Shown: piece by piece, positions 10,787 through 21,379 of the stretch
Position numbering within the stretch: position 1 is the first letter of the stretch
Layout of the letters: each line of letters begins with the position of its first letter
Origin: Adiantum capillus-veneris
Lineage: Eukaryota; Streptophyta; Polypodiopsida; Polypodiales; Pteridaceae
DNA length: 64,000 nt
Direction: 5' to 3'
Assembly (NCBI GenBank): GCA_014529385.2
Contig: CM043950.1
Location: forward strand, 64,496,935-64,560,934
Made by a program: the position numbers and the translations under genes
Notes under the pieces: generated by a model
The model's database searches: none
Told to the model about the DNA's origin: nothing
Seen by the model: the letters and a program-made list of their open reading frames with translations, nothing else

Positions 10787-13700
10787 TCAGTCCACAAAGG
10801 GGAGTAAGCCCAAAGCTTTGCGGAAAGCTTCAAGCTTCTCACGAGACAATGCCTTTGTGAAAAGATCTGCAAGGTTGTCCTGTGTTGGCACATAAGCCAA
10901 GCTGATCTCTCCTGCTAAGAGCCTCTCCGTGACATAGTGGTAATGCACCTCAATGTGCTTTGTGCAAGCATGAAAAACTGGGTTCCTTGAAACTTCCAAT
11001 GCGCTCTGACTGTCATTGTAGATAGTGTTGGCAGTGTCCTGTCCAACACCCAAATCAACCATAAGGCGTCTGAGCCATACACACTCAACCGTAGCTGTGA
11101 AGACTGCCCTGTACTCAACCTCACAACTCGAAGTGTCCACAGTAGGTTGCTTCTTGCTCAACCATGATATACATGAACTGCCAAGCATGAAACAAAAACC
11201 ACTTGTGGACACTCACGTGTCAAAACAACCAGCCCAATCTGAGTCCGAAAAAGCATGTAAGTCTGGCGGCAATGATCCCCTCTTGGGATAAAACAAGCCA
11301 AGATGTAAAGTGCCACTAAGGTAGCGGAAAATCCTCTTGAGAGCCTGCCAATTCTTAGACCATGGGCTATGCATAAATCTGCTGACCTGTGAGACTACAA
11401 ACTGAATATCTGGCCCCGTGTTGCATACATAAATGAGGCAGCCAACACCAGTTTGGTAAAGAGTGACATCAGCAGGATCACCAGCATCATATAGACTCAA
11501 CTTCAAACGTGTTTCCATGGGAGTGGCAATAGGTTTGCAATCCTCAAGTCCAAACTTACATAGCAATGTTTCTATGTAACTTTTCTGACACAAAGCAATA
11601 CCACCATCACACTGCTTAAACTGTATACCCAAGTAATGATGCAACAGCCCCAAATCTTTCATCTTGAAAGTAGCATTCAAATCAGCCTTAAATTCAGTAA
11701 TATGTCTCTCATTTGGTCCAATGATCAGCAAATCATCGACATAAAGAACCACAATGAGAAGTACATCATCCTCACTCTTTACATACAATGAGCTTTCTGT
11801 TGGACTGTTACGAAAGCCTCATTTCACCAAATGAGTGTCAGCTTTCTCATACCAAGCACCAGGCGATTGCTTCAACCCATACAAAGCCTTCTTACATCTG
11901 CACACTTTGTCCTCTTGTCCTTTTATGACAAAACCGCGAGGCTGCGTTACATAAACTTCCTCAAATATGCCACCATTCAAGAAAGCAGTAACAATGTCTG
12001 ATTGATGTACATCCCAACCAAAATGAGTTTCCAATGCACATAGAAAACGCACAATAGTCACGACAAGTGGGAGCAAAAGTATCTTCATAATCAATGCCTT
12101 TTTGTTGTGCATAACCCTTTGCAACAAGTCGAGCCTTATGGCGATCGATCTCACCATCCAGCTTGCGTTTTAACTTGTAAACCCACTTCGTACCAATGGC
12201 ATTTTTGCCAGGAGGCAAATCACATAAAGTCCATGTGTCATTTTCTATAAGTGCATCATATTTTGATTGCATGGCAGCCATTCAATTTTCTGAATTCTGT
12301 GCTTCATCAAAAGACAGAGGCTCCTCAACATCATGTAAGCTAGACACAGCCAAAGCATAACAATCTGATGCATAAGATGCATGGCGAGAGCCTGAACGAG
12401 TACGACTAGACAAAGGTGCATCCAATTTACTGTCACGCAAACTGTGCACCAGCCATTTTGGCATACCTCTAGCCTGCTCATTTTCAGCCCTTTCCTCATC
12501 AAGTACATCATGTACATCTGCATTAGTAATAGGCTGATCTAAAACATTTTCAGAAACCCCCATAGGCTGTACATTTGCCTCATTGGAACTTACATTCGTA
12601 TTTCCACCACGCTTATACAGCCCACGGCACAAAAGCCCAAATGCAACAATTTTATCACCAAAGCTGAGATCATGAACTGTACATCTGTCGTCGAAAAATT
12701 TGACTACAAGTCCAAGTCTAGCAAGTGCGGATACAGACAAGAGACTCTTCTTGATCCCAGGTACATAAAGTGCATCAACAAGTGTGAAGGAACTGCCATT
12801 AGCAGCAGTGAGCACAATCTTTCCAACTCCCTGAACTGGATAAGAGGCGTTGTTGGCACAAGTGACTGAATTCCCATGAGGGACAGACTCGAGAGAGGTA
12901 AACAATTCACGATGTGAGGTAATGTGCTTTGTAGCACCACTGTCGAAATACCACACATGTGAATCTGCAACAACTGACAAGCATGCATCATGGACAGCAG
13001 GATTGTAAGTGCACTCTGCGCTAAAAGCCCATTCTGCATCAACATCAGCATCACAATCTCCTTTCACAGAAGACTCAACAATGGCTGCATTTGTAGTGGA
13101 ACCAGCATTTGTAGTGGAACCAGCATTTGCAGTGGAACCACCCTCTTTCTTCTTAGCCTCTTTGGCCTTCAACTTAGGACACGACTTGATCAAGTGATCA
13201 TTGGCTTTACAATAATGGCAACGCATCTTCTTTTTGCCCTTATCACCAGGATTGCCAGACGAAGTGCTGCCAGCAGAAGCATTAGGAACAGAATTTTTGC
13301 CACTCGCAGCAGAACCATAAGAAGTGGCTGCATTACTGTTACCACCCTTTCTTTGAGAAGCAATAAAAGCCTGTTCAACTGCACGCTGCCTAGTCCTGTT
13401 TTTTCTAGAAAGTGACTCTTGCAACAGCAATGTGCATAATGCATCAAACTTGACAACTTCAGGATTTCCTTGGGTCATGAGTCTCCAAGTACTAGCAAAA
13501 GTCTGGTAGGAATCTGGTAAGGCATCAAGAACAGTCTGCACAAGGGAACTGTCCGAAATAACTTCACATGCAAAAATAAGTTGCTCATTGATATCCTTGA
13601 CACTAGCAAGGAAAGTGTCCATATCATCTTCCTCATGCATAATCTTCTACTCCAGCTCTTTACACAGCAAAGCAATTTTAGCCTCATTGCGGCTTGCATA

Positions 13701-14069
13701 AAGACCTTCTACAATATCCCAAGCTTGTTTTGCAGATTTTGTTGAACGGATGTGAGGAACAATGGTGCGCTTCACAGACAACGCAATCAATGCATGAGCC
13801 TGCGCATCCTTAACATCCCAACGAGCTTGTGCTGCCGTAGGCAAAAAAACTCTAACAGCTGCAATCCTTGCAGCAAGATCTGCAACATCCTCAACATCGC
13901 CTACATCCTCAGAACCAGGACGTACATCAATGCCCTACACAATATTCCATACGCCCTTTGACACAAGCACATGTTGCATCATATAAGCCCACATAGGGTA
14001 ATTGTCCCCATCCAACTTGTCTTCAGCAAAAAACATCTTGAACACATCTGTGTTATTGTTGTCAGCCAT
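10787..14069 (-). pseudogene. Gag-pol of decayed copia, integrase region deleted
   Basis: The polyprotein starts at the ATG complementary to 14067-14069. Parts present are gag, zinc knuckle (C-X2-C-X4-H-X4-C near 13200), aspartic protease (FDSGATKHIT near 12940), the start of reverse transcriptase, the YVDD block, and RNase H. A deletion of about 1 kb, joined near 12609-12612 with two extra bases, removes everything from just after the protease to the segment before reverse transcriptase. Stops replace sense codons at about 13935, 13647, 12279, 11819 and 11213, and a frameshift lies near 12060. At 11819 and 11213 the intact sister has CGA where this copy has TGA, the change expected from loss of methylated CpG. 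Confidence 0.92.
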
Positions 14070-14418
14070 GGTAAATGCTGCACCTGATGTGAAAACTTTC
14101 CAAAAATAGGAGAAACGGAGCGGGAACAACACGTGCTATATAGCACAAATTGTAGAAGACTATAAGGCACCTGTTATGCAGAAAATGGCACTGACAGAAA
14201 TTTTGCACAAAATGACGAAATAGCCTGTGCGATACCTACCTGTAGTGTAAACGGAGGCCGAAATGAGCCCGAATCAAAAATCTGAGCAGACCAAGCTCTA
14301 CGAACTCTCCCAAAATACTTGTCGACCTGCGAACGCTCACCAAAGATCACTGAAATCGAAGAAAGTGAGCAGGCGTGTGCTGGAGCAGCTGGCGACTAAG
14401 CCCGGGAGGACGTGACCT

Positions 14419-14430
14419 GCTCTGATACCA
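14419..14430 (-). promoter_or_regulatory. Primer binding site of decayed copia
   Basis: The complement reads TGGTATCAGAGC, two bases inside the 5' LTR. Confidence 0.9.
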
Positions 14431-14432
14431 AT

Positions 14433-14659
14433 TGTTGGAATTAGGGTTGCAGAGAAACACACACAGCTTGGAGAAGATGAAGGAAGCTCAAGGCACACAA
14501 TAGAGAGTGCGTTTCTTAGTATGCAATGGAAAGATAGATAGCCCTAGAGTGATGGGCATATATACAATGCACGGGGGAAAAAACCTCCTAAAGAGGGAAA
14601 AAATGCCCCGGCGGTCCTAATGTGTTCACACACATCACTACCACATGTATATGGTAACA
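14433..14659 (-). repeat. 5' LTR of decayed copia
   Basis: 227 bp; pairs with 10483-10711. Includes TATATA in the sense GTATATACGCCC context, the likely promoter. Confidence 0.94.
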
Positions 14660-14931
14660 CAAATGTGAAGTAGTATGCATGCTTAAAATCAAATTTGCGG
14701 AGACGACGTCTCCCAAACACCAAGTAGACCTTGTCACTCTACTATGGAAGATTGATAGGACTAATGTGCAGACATGCTTGCGGCAGCCTTATGCTCTCAA
14801 GCGCCAAATGGATTAGTCATCCATTCTAGAAAAATGTCGTAGGTAAGATAGGGATCCTCTACCCGTTAGAAAAAGGACTAATAAATAGGCTTTATCTTCT
14901 CTACCCCATAGTCGAGGACGACTATGATTTC

Positions 14932-14941
14932 AAGAGAGAGG
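14932..14941 (+). other. Polypurine tract of gypsy A
   Basis: AAGAGAGAGG lies four bases before the 3' LTR. The same tract occurs in element B on the opposite strand at 55862-55871. Confidence 0.8.
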
Positions 14942-14944
14942 TTA

Positions 14945-16539
14945 GGTCATAATAACTAATATCTAATTCTCCTAAATGATTTTCTCATGTTAAACTGATC
15001 CTTTAACATGGGGAAGTACCAAGGGAGAAAAAGTTGGAATATTGGTTAAGCTGGCAGATCGGCCACAGTAGGGATCCAAAGGAGGGAAAATAGGGATCCA
15101 AAGGGGGTGACCATCTGCAAATGAGCAATGTGCAACAATGGGCTCCAAAGACCTTAAGGTTCAGCCCATTAAGACTTCCAAAATGCTAGGGTTCCAAAAT
15201 TCAAAGGTAAGGCCAAATGGTCAAGTTTAGTGGAATTGGATGCTTTGTGTGTGTACAAAAAAGTCTTCAAGACTCCTACATAGGAGGGGGCGAGCCCTGT
15301 AAGTAGGGGATGAGAGAGAAACACACACACACACACACTCACAAGCACCCTTTACACAAAGGGAATAGGGGACACATGTCAGCTACCTAGCCCAGTTGCC
15401 CACAAGGTGCACTCAAATTCTATTGGATGGCCATAGAGGTGGACCAATGAGAATTAGGCTAGAGTAAATCTAGCTTAATTATTTAAAACCACTTAATAAA
15501 AGAACCAATAATAATTAAGCTCTCTAGAAGACTATTGGCCAGTCTCCCAAGGGGTCCAATGAGCATTCAGCAGCCCCATGGCTTGCCTGATTCCTATTGG
15601 CCACAAGACAAAGGGGTACAATGAGAGTTTAGTTTCATTAATTAATTACATAAAGCTCTCACAAAAGGGGAAAGGGGGACACATGTCAGAAGGCTAGCAC
15701 TTATGCTATTTAGTTCTTACTGGCTAAGCCTGGCATGGGCCAATGGGGTGTCTGCATGAGTAAATGCAAGAGGGGTCGACCAAGAGAGAGAGGGGGTTGA
15801 ATTTGTCAAGGCATTATTCCACACACACTCACACTAGCTCATGTGTGAAGCAAGAAGACTCTCTCTCTCCTTCTCAAGATTTAATGAAAAGCTCATCATC
15901 TACTCCAAGCTTGTGAGAAGGGAGGCCTACACCAACAACTCTTGGCTTTGTGATGCAAATCCAACCAAGAGCCAAGCTTCAATGCATGCTCATCTCCTCT
16001 ACCATGCTAATTACTAAGCTATGCTATGCTAAGCTATTATGAGTGAGTATGTGAGGAGATGTACTTCTTTCTCGTAGGACTACTCCTTCCTCTCAATCTA
16101 CTCTCATACCCCGCTAGCCCTCACCATCTTCGAAGGTGTGTGAGGTCTTGGTCTGAGACCGTGAGGGAATTGATGTTGTGTTTTATAAGTATTTGCTTAG
16201 TGCTTGAAGCTTCCATCTTCATTGCACTAGCTAGTTATTGAAGGAACACAAATAATTGTATCATAAAATGTCTCCCTTCATGGGGGGAACCTATAATACA
16301 AAGCCTTTTGGAGGGTGGACCGGCTCCATGTAAATCTGGTCCTCAACTGTTGTCAATAGTTAAATTTCTCTCTCTTTTGAAGTATTGTTCATGCCTATCT
16401 AACTAGGTGTTATGCTTTTTTTTGCTCTCTCCACCTAGGCACTCTTGTTATGCTCATTAGGAATCTATTCTAATGAAATGCTCACTATGTTCATGCTATT
16501 TTCTACTACACACAAGTTACTAGGCCATTAAATGTTACA
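14945..16539 (+). repeat. 3' LTR of gypsy A
   Basis: Matches 3558-5185. The first base is mutated (GGTCATAA instead of TGTCATAA). Ends TTAAATGTTACA, followed by the TTGCA duplication. Confidence 0.94.
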
Positions 16540-16544
16540 TTGCA

Positions 16545-17800
16545 TGTGATTCTCGTTTGAGTGTATAGTCACTGACATGGATGCCTCTACATGAGCATAT
16601 AGTTAGAGTTTGATCTACAAACGTTGGTGGATACAGAAGGGATGGTAGGCTCGTTCCGTGGTCTATCAATTTTTCTTTTGTGGAATTTCCTTTTAGAGGT
16701 GTCCTACATTCTATGCCCTCACAACCTCGATGGGATGCATGCACTAAGGAGCATGTGAGATCTCCCATCCATTTGACACTCAGTACATTGACAAGTTTTG
16801 GACGCCTTCTTGTCATGGGATGTACTGCAGGTAAAGGATCTTCTATCCTAAACTAGTTGAAATATTGTTGCTTTGTTTAATTATGTCAAAACTTCGATTT
16901 CAATGTGATAGGTGATATTGTTGATTGGATTAAGAGGACAAGTAAAGCGTTTGACTGGACTATTCATTGTCAGGTTATGGTTATTCATCATTCACCTTAT
17001 GAATTTATGGATATAGGTGGAGATTATGAGGTTGATGTCGTTGTTAGTAATTTATGTGTTAATTGATCAAACTATGTTTTTCTTAGGGTTTATCATGTTT
17101 CTTTGCGGTGTGATAGTTTGATGTTGTTCTTCGTTCATAGGTGTGGTGCACCACCTCCACTTTACATTACTCATAGCACACCATTTTTTGCTCCATGGGC
17201 ATGAATCCTACAAATACTATCATGAAACACTACTTGTCAAAGTCCATGATCCTAAACCAACTTGCATGGCGTGGATACATGTAGCGTAGTGCTTCTTATA
17301 TTTCTAGTCTTGTGCCAATCAAAGGGCCTTTGGTTGAAGTCTGGTTGAGGGACTACTCTTGTCCTTAGATCATGTCTCTCTTTGAGATGTGCATGTGCAA
17401 CCTTGGATAGTGATGAGGCTTTAATTTTGATATTTGTGTTACCTCTTCTTTGTCCCCGGTCTAAAGGGTGAGAGAGATAGGAGGCCTCGACTTTTGCAAA
17501 TGTGGTGGATGAGGAAAATAGGCCTCGCATTGGGAACCCGTTCGATGAGCATTCCACTTCCTTTGGCCATGGACATGTTATTCTTTGAGTACCTCCCCTT
17601 ACTTATACTTTGGTTTTGCAAGCGTTATCTTCATTGTGATATATGAGAGCATCTAATCGAGCTATTGATGCGATTTTGAATTATTTTTTCTAACTTTATT
17701 TGCAGTGTTTAAAACGGTTGATTTACTTTGATGTGTTAATTTTTGTTTCATTGAAGTGCTTGCAGGTGTACATTGAGGCGGAGGTGAGAAGGATGGTGCA
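16545..17800. other. Spacer, nothing recognised
   Basis: Right flank of gypsy A. Only short frames without familiar motifs are present on either strand, and I see no repeat structure. Confidence 0.35.
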
Positions 17801-17805
17801 AGATC

Positions 17806-18016
17806 CATATTGTACAATGTTCTTACTAATGACAAGCCACACGGGATCCATGGTACAATTTTGGTACTCACGACAATCCACATAGGATCCATGGTATGAT
17901 GTTTGTACCATGGTATGATGTTTGTACTAGCGACAAGCCACGTCGAGGTACAATGTTTGTACCTCTACGTAGTACATCATAGAATCCATGGTACACTGTT
18001 TGTACTCACAACAAGC
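17806..18016. repeat. Degenerate tandem repeat with GGTACAA...TTGTACC palindromes
   Basis: About five copies of a 35-60-bp unit read roughly ATCCATGGTACAATGTTTGTACT followed by CACGACAAGCCACA. One copy (17945-17965) forms GAGGTACAA-TGT-TTGTACCTC, a perfect 9-bp inverted repeat. The CAAGC at the end of the last unit is the target duplication of the next LTR element, so that element inserted into this repeat or at its edge. Confidence 0.65.
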
Positions 18017-18218
18017 TGTTGAAAAAGCGCACTGCTTCTCAAACCAACATAGCTATGAGGGATAGAGAGCAAAGAACAGAGGAGAGGGGAGAAGATAAGA
18101 TGCACACAAATTGTACAAATGAAAGAGAGTTATCATTAGATTTTGATGAGCCTTATAAAGGAAAGGCATTTACAAGAGTTCACACTCAAGTGACCGCCCA
18201 AGTTGGGTTGACCCAACA
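18017..18218 (-). repeat. 3' LTR of short non-autonomous element
   Basis: 202 bp on the left. On the plus strand it runs from TGTTGAAAAAGCGC to GTTGACCCAACA and matches 19920-20108. Confidence 0.85.
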
Positions 18219-19037
18219 ATCGCCCCCCCTTCGGCCAAACTTGGCATAATCTTCATCATAAGTTCATTCCTAGGTTTAGTACTTGATACATCATGGTGGT
18301 TCAACATGATTCATCACCATGGTTCACAAGAGTACTTATCCTAGCTGTACAAAACAGTCATACGTCCCCTTGAACTAAGTGCTACACTCTCATGAATCCA
18401 CAATTTCTTGGTATACTCGGCAAACGTGAGTTTTAGGTTTTCTCAAAACCAAGTGTTGTAGGTTTTCCCATAACCTGGTGCTACTTCAGAGCTACCAATA
18501 TGCGGGGGTTTTGGTTTACTCCCAAACCTTGGGTTTAAGGTTTACCCAATAACCTCACGAGAGCGAAATACAAAATGGAGCTTGTCACAGGGAAGGTCTT
18601 ATCGAATACGACGACTCCATGGGTAGTGTCTAATCCCACACAATATGGATTTGACATAGACTTCTTGACACACATGGAGGCAAGTACTAATTTGTGAGTT
18701 GTGTCCTTTGACATACACGTCAATATACATTCATGTTTTGGCTTTTGAAGGAAGGCTATGTCACATGTGTAAGCGCCAAACACAAAATGATAGCATACAT
18801 ATCATAATCATTATGTTAACATGTTTCAACACACCTACACCCCACCCTTGTAAGGAGCAGTGTTCATCGTTAATGAACCATTGCTGAGCAAAAATCATGC
18901 TGGAACGACCTCAAAGCTAAAAAAGGTAACTTAGTTTTTAAAAGAAGCTTTTTTTTATTAAAAAATAAAAGAAATTTTTGATTCAGGGACGTCAGCGCTG
19001 ACAAATCTTCGATGCCATATCGTTGACGACGTGTGAA

Positions 19038-19071
<34 letters not shown>

Positions 19072-19088
19072 CGCGCGCGCGCCACACA

Positions 19089-19261
19089 CACATGCCCATG
19101 CTTGCGCACCACACACCGAGTGTGTGTGTGTGTGTGTGTCATTGACCTACTGCAACGCTGGCTGCCTTCGAGCACTGCAATGGCTGCACCTTGCTTTAGA
19201 CAAGGACCTTTCCCGCGCGCGCGCGCGCGCTCACATGCCCATGCATGCGCACCACACACCG

Positions 19262-19292
<31 letters not shown>

Positions 19293-19368
19293 CATTGACC
19301 TACTGCAACGCTGGCTGCCTTCGAGCACTGCAATGGCTGCACCTTGCTTTAGACAAGGACCTTTCCCA
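19089..19368. repeat. Internal duplication with Z-DNA-prone (GT)n(GC)n tracts
   Basis: Two copies (about 19089-19215 and 19233-19368) of a segment starting CACATGCCCATGC and containing ATTGACCTACTGCAACGCTGG. Just before the first copy, a (TG)n run passes directly into (CG)n at 19037-19081, an alternating purine-pyrimidine tract of the kind that can adopt Z-DNA. Confidence 0.8.
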
Positions 19369-19526
19369 CCTGCAAGCACAAGTCTGATGCCTTCGGGTTG
19401 CTTCTGCCATGTGTTTGCAAAACATTCGGGCGATGGGCATTCCGATTGCTGTAGATGATCTCTTTCTTGCCCACCTTGCAACTGCTGCTTCTTCTCCAGC
19501 GGCACATGCACAATATTTAGAAGATT

Positions 19527-19895
19527 CTATAAGTGACACCCTCCTCTTTTGGATATTGTTTCATCTGCCACTCCATAGCCACCAACAACAGGGCAACAGC
19601 GTTGCAACTCCTCGCTTTTTATGCTGATGCTATAATTGATCCCATTCAGAGACTTAAACCTTATAAATATTCCCGTTGGGTGACCATGCCAGAATGAGGG
19701 ATAGACACGAAGACGAGCGGTCCTTGAGAAGCCCCCAGCAAGCTCCACTTCCATCAATACACTTTGATTTTCTCCAATTTGACCAATATCTGCCTTACAG
19801 CATTGTATTCTTATGTGCAACCAGTAGACCAATCCCCTATACTCTTCATATCCTAAGAACTCTACTTCGACAAATATTTCCATGCTTAGGACCAT
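19527..19895 (-). CDS. Unrecognised 122-codon ORF inside non-autonomous LTR element
   Basis: It starts 11 bases beyond the primer binding site, where a gag gene would normally begin, and ends at a stop complementary to 19527. I do not recognise a domain. There is no zinc knuckle, no gag core and no protease motif. The composition is ordinary (mixed hydrophobic and charged, several Gly, Tyr and Cys) and not the low-complexity output of a microsatellite, so it could be a captured host gene fragment or a chance frame. Its position directly in the element leader is the only contextual support. Confidence 0.3.
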   Translation of the reverse strand: MVLSMEIFVEVEFLGYEEYRGLVYWLHIRIQCCKADIGQIGENQSVLMEVELAGGFSRTARLRVYPSFWHGHPTGIFIRFKSLNGINYSISIKSEELQRCCPVVGGYGVADETISKRGGCHL

Positions 19896-19905
19896 TTAAC
19901 CATCG

Positions 19906-19917
19906 GCTCTGATACCA
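19906..19917 (-). promoter_or_regulatory. Primer binding site of short non-autonomous element
   Basis: The complement reads TGGTATCAGAGC, two bases from the 5' LTR at 19920. Confidence 0.88.
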
Positions 19918-19919
19918 AT

Positions 19920-20108
19920 TGTTGAGCTCCGAAGCGGAAGCGCACTGCTTTTAGAACCGATATAGCTATGAGGGATAGAGAGGAGAAGATAAGATTCACA
20001 CAAACTATACAAATGAAAGAAAGTTATCATTAGATTTTGATGAGCATTATAAAGGCATTTACAAGAGTTCGCACTCAAGTGACCGCCCAAGTTGGGCTGA
20101 CCCCAATA
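19920..20108 (-). repeat. 5' LTR of short non-autonomous element
   Basis: 189 bp. The plus-strand end is CCCCAATA, a mutated form of the CAACA end in the partner LTR, followed by CAAGC. Confidence 0.83.
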
Positions 20109-20277
20109 CAAGCCACGTAGAAGACATGCCTTCATCAATGACAAGTGTGATTCATGCTAAAATATCATGTTTTGTACTTGATGAAGCCAAACGTGAATAT
20201 ACTTTGTTATTAATAAATGACGTTAATTAGTGCTCAATAAAGATGTTTCTCTTTACTTCAATATCACAACAAATAAT

Positions 20278-20281
<4 letters not shown>

Positions 20282-20370
<89 letters not shown>
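20282..20370. repeat. Compound microsatellite (CT)n(GT)n
   Basis: An uninterrupted CT run of about 25 repeats passes directly into a GT run of about 19 repeats. Confidence 0.95.
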
Positions 20371-20373
<3 letters not shown>

Positions 20374-20748
20374 ATGTAATTTCGCTCAATAAAGTTTGCT
20401 CGGTGCTTAGTAGGGCTCATCCAATCATCGTTGGTTGCAACATAGGCTATGTCACAGTCCATAGGTGTATCCATCACCCACAATTACCTCTTTAACTCTA
20501 TGAAACAAAGAGGAAAGTGCTAGATTGTACGCATTTTTTGATAGATTTCTACCATGATTTTCTAAGGGAGATGTCATGAAACTTGGAAGCAAAGTGCTTC
20601 ACGCCACCCAAGCGTTTTTGAGGATTTTTAAATTAATAATAGAAAAGAGGGGATGTGGTGTGCTTTAAGGTGGGTGGTTTTAGTGTGAGTGAATAATCTC
20701 AACTAGAGATTTTCTTTGGGCACAACCAATTACAAGCCTTGCTAGAGA

Positions 20749-21345
20749 ATTTGACATCAAAAAGCCACAACCCAAGATGGACCTTCGAGCACAAGTACAG
20801 TGGAGTAGTAATATTTAGCACCAGCACCATCCCACAACAAACGAGAGTTACTGGAAGAAGCGAGAATTTCTAGAGGTGATCAACACGAGCTAATTAAAAA
20901 GGTGAGGAAGCCAATAGCTAGAGCAGGAGAGAGCCGAACAACAAGAGATGAGAAGTTGTTCATGATGAATATACAAGGGATCGTAAGCACAATAAACTCA
21001 ACGAGAGTGACCAACTCTTTGTTTCCATTGCAACTAAAAGAAACAAAGCAATCGAGTCTTTAATTACACCAGCAGAAGTATGAGGAATTGCAAGCATATA
21101 GAATTTGATGTCAAAAAGTAGCAGTCGAAGATGGAGCTTCAAGGATAGCAGAGTAGTAATATTTAGCATAGTCACCATCCTCCAACAAGTGAGAGCAAGT
21201 AGAAGAAGTAAATAATAGCCAGAGATCATCATCACAGGCCAAAAAGGTGAGGAAGCCAATAGCCAGCTCACAAGAAGTGCTAATAGCTAGAGCAGGAGAG
21301 AGTTGAATAATAGGAGACGAGAAGCAGTTAGGATGAATAGAGGAG
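20749..21345 (+). repeat. Imperfect direct duplication upstream of helicase relic
   Basis: A block beginning ATTTGA(C/T)(A/G)TCAAAAAG at 20749 recurs at 21102, with the shared phrases GGAGCTTCAAGGATAGCAGAGTAGTAATATTTAGCA (diverged in copy one) and AAAAAGGTGAGGAAGCCAATAGC. The offset is about 353 bp. It may contain the N-terminal part of the helicase relic that follows, but I cannot align it with confidence. Confidence 0.6.
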
Positions 21346-21379
21346 GGACATTAGCCATAGGGATGGTGATTGAAGGACG

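Larger units (their letters stand above)
10483..14659 (-). mobile_element. Ty1/copia LTR retrotransposon, decayed copy, nested in gypsy A
   Basis: LTRs of 229 and 227 bp are flanked by CAAAT duplications (10478-10482 and 14660-14664). In sense orientation the LTR starts TGTTACCATATAC and ends TTCCAACA. The primer site (14419-14430) and polypurine tract (10712-10720) are in place. It belongs to the same family as the intact copy at 39982-45157, sharing LTRs and most protein sequence, but has lost about 1 kb covering the GAG-pre-integrase and integrase region and carries several stops. It lies between the pol stop and the polypurine tract of gypsy A. Confidence 0.95.
3558..16539 (+). mobile_element. 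Ty3/gypsy LTR retrotransposon A (decayed chromovirus) with nested copia
   Basis: Complete LTR-to-LTR element. LTRs of 1,628 and 1,595 bp are flanked by identical 5-bp duplications TTGCA (3553-3557 and 16540-16544). A tRNA-iMet-type primer site follows the left LTR and a purine tract precedes the right LTR. The internal order is gag, protease, reverse transcriptase, RNase H, integrase, chromodomain, which is the gypsy order. The coding region is littered with stops and frameshifts. The two LTRs differ visibly (several substitutions per 100 bp and small indels), so the insertion is older than element B. A copia element was later inserted at 10483-14659. The family is the same as element B at 54213-63048, since both LTR ends and the polyprotein align. 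Confidence 0.95.
18017..20108 (-). mobile_element. Short non-autonomous LTR element (TRIM/LARD-like), minus strand
   Basis: A pair of about 200-bp LTRs (18017-18218 and 19920-20108) is flanked by CAAGC (18012-18016 and 20109-20113). The primer site complement GCTCTGATACCA sits at 19906-19917, two bases from the right LTR. A C-rich complement of a polypurine tract (18223-18230) adjoins the left LTR. The internal 1.7 kb has no gag, protease, reverse transcriptase or integrase, so it must rely on proteins from another element. The interior holds a duplicated segment with (GT)n/(GC)n tracts and one ORF of unknown origin. Confidence 0.85.

Noticed and set aside
12600-12620. Copia copy derived from a spliced RNA
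   Set aside because: The removed segment ends in CAG but does not begin with GT, and two filler bases are present.
19033-19511. Long frames on both strands across the GT/GC tracts
   Set aside because: They translate to Cys-Val, Arg-Ala or His-Thr runs from microsatellites and have no domain.
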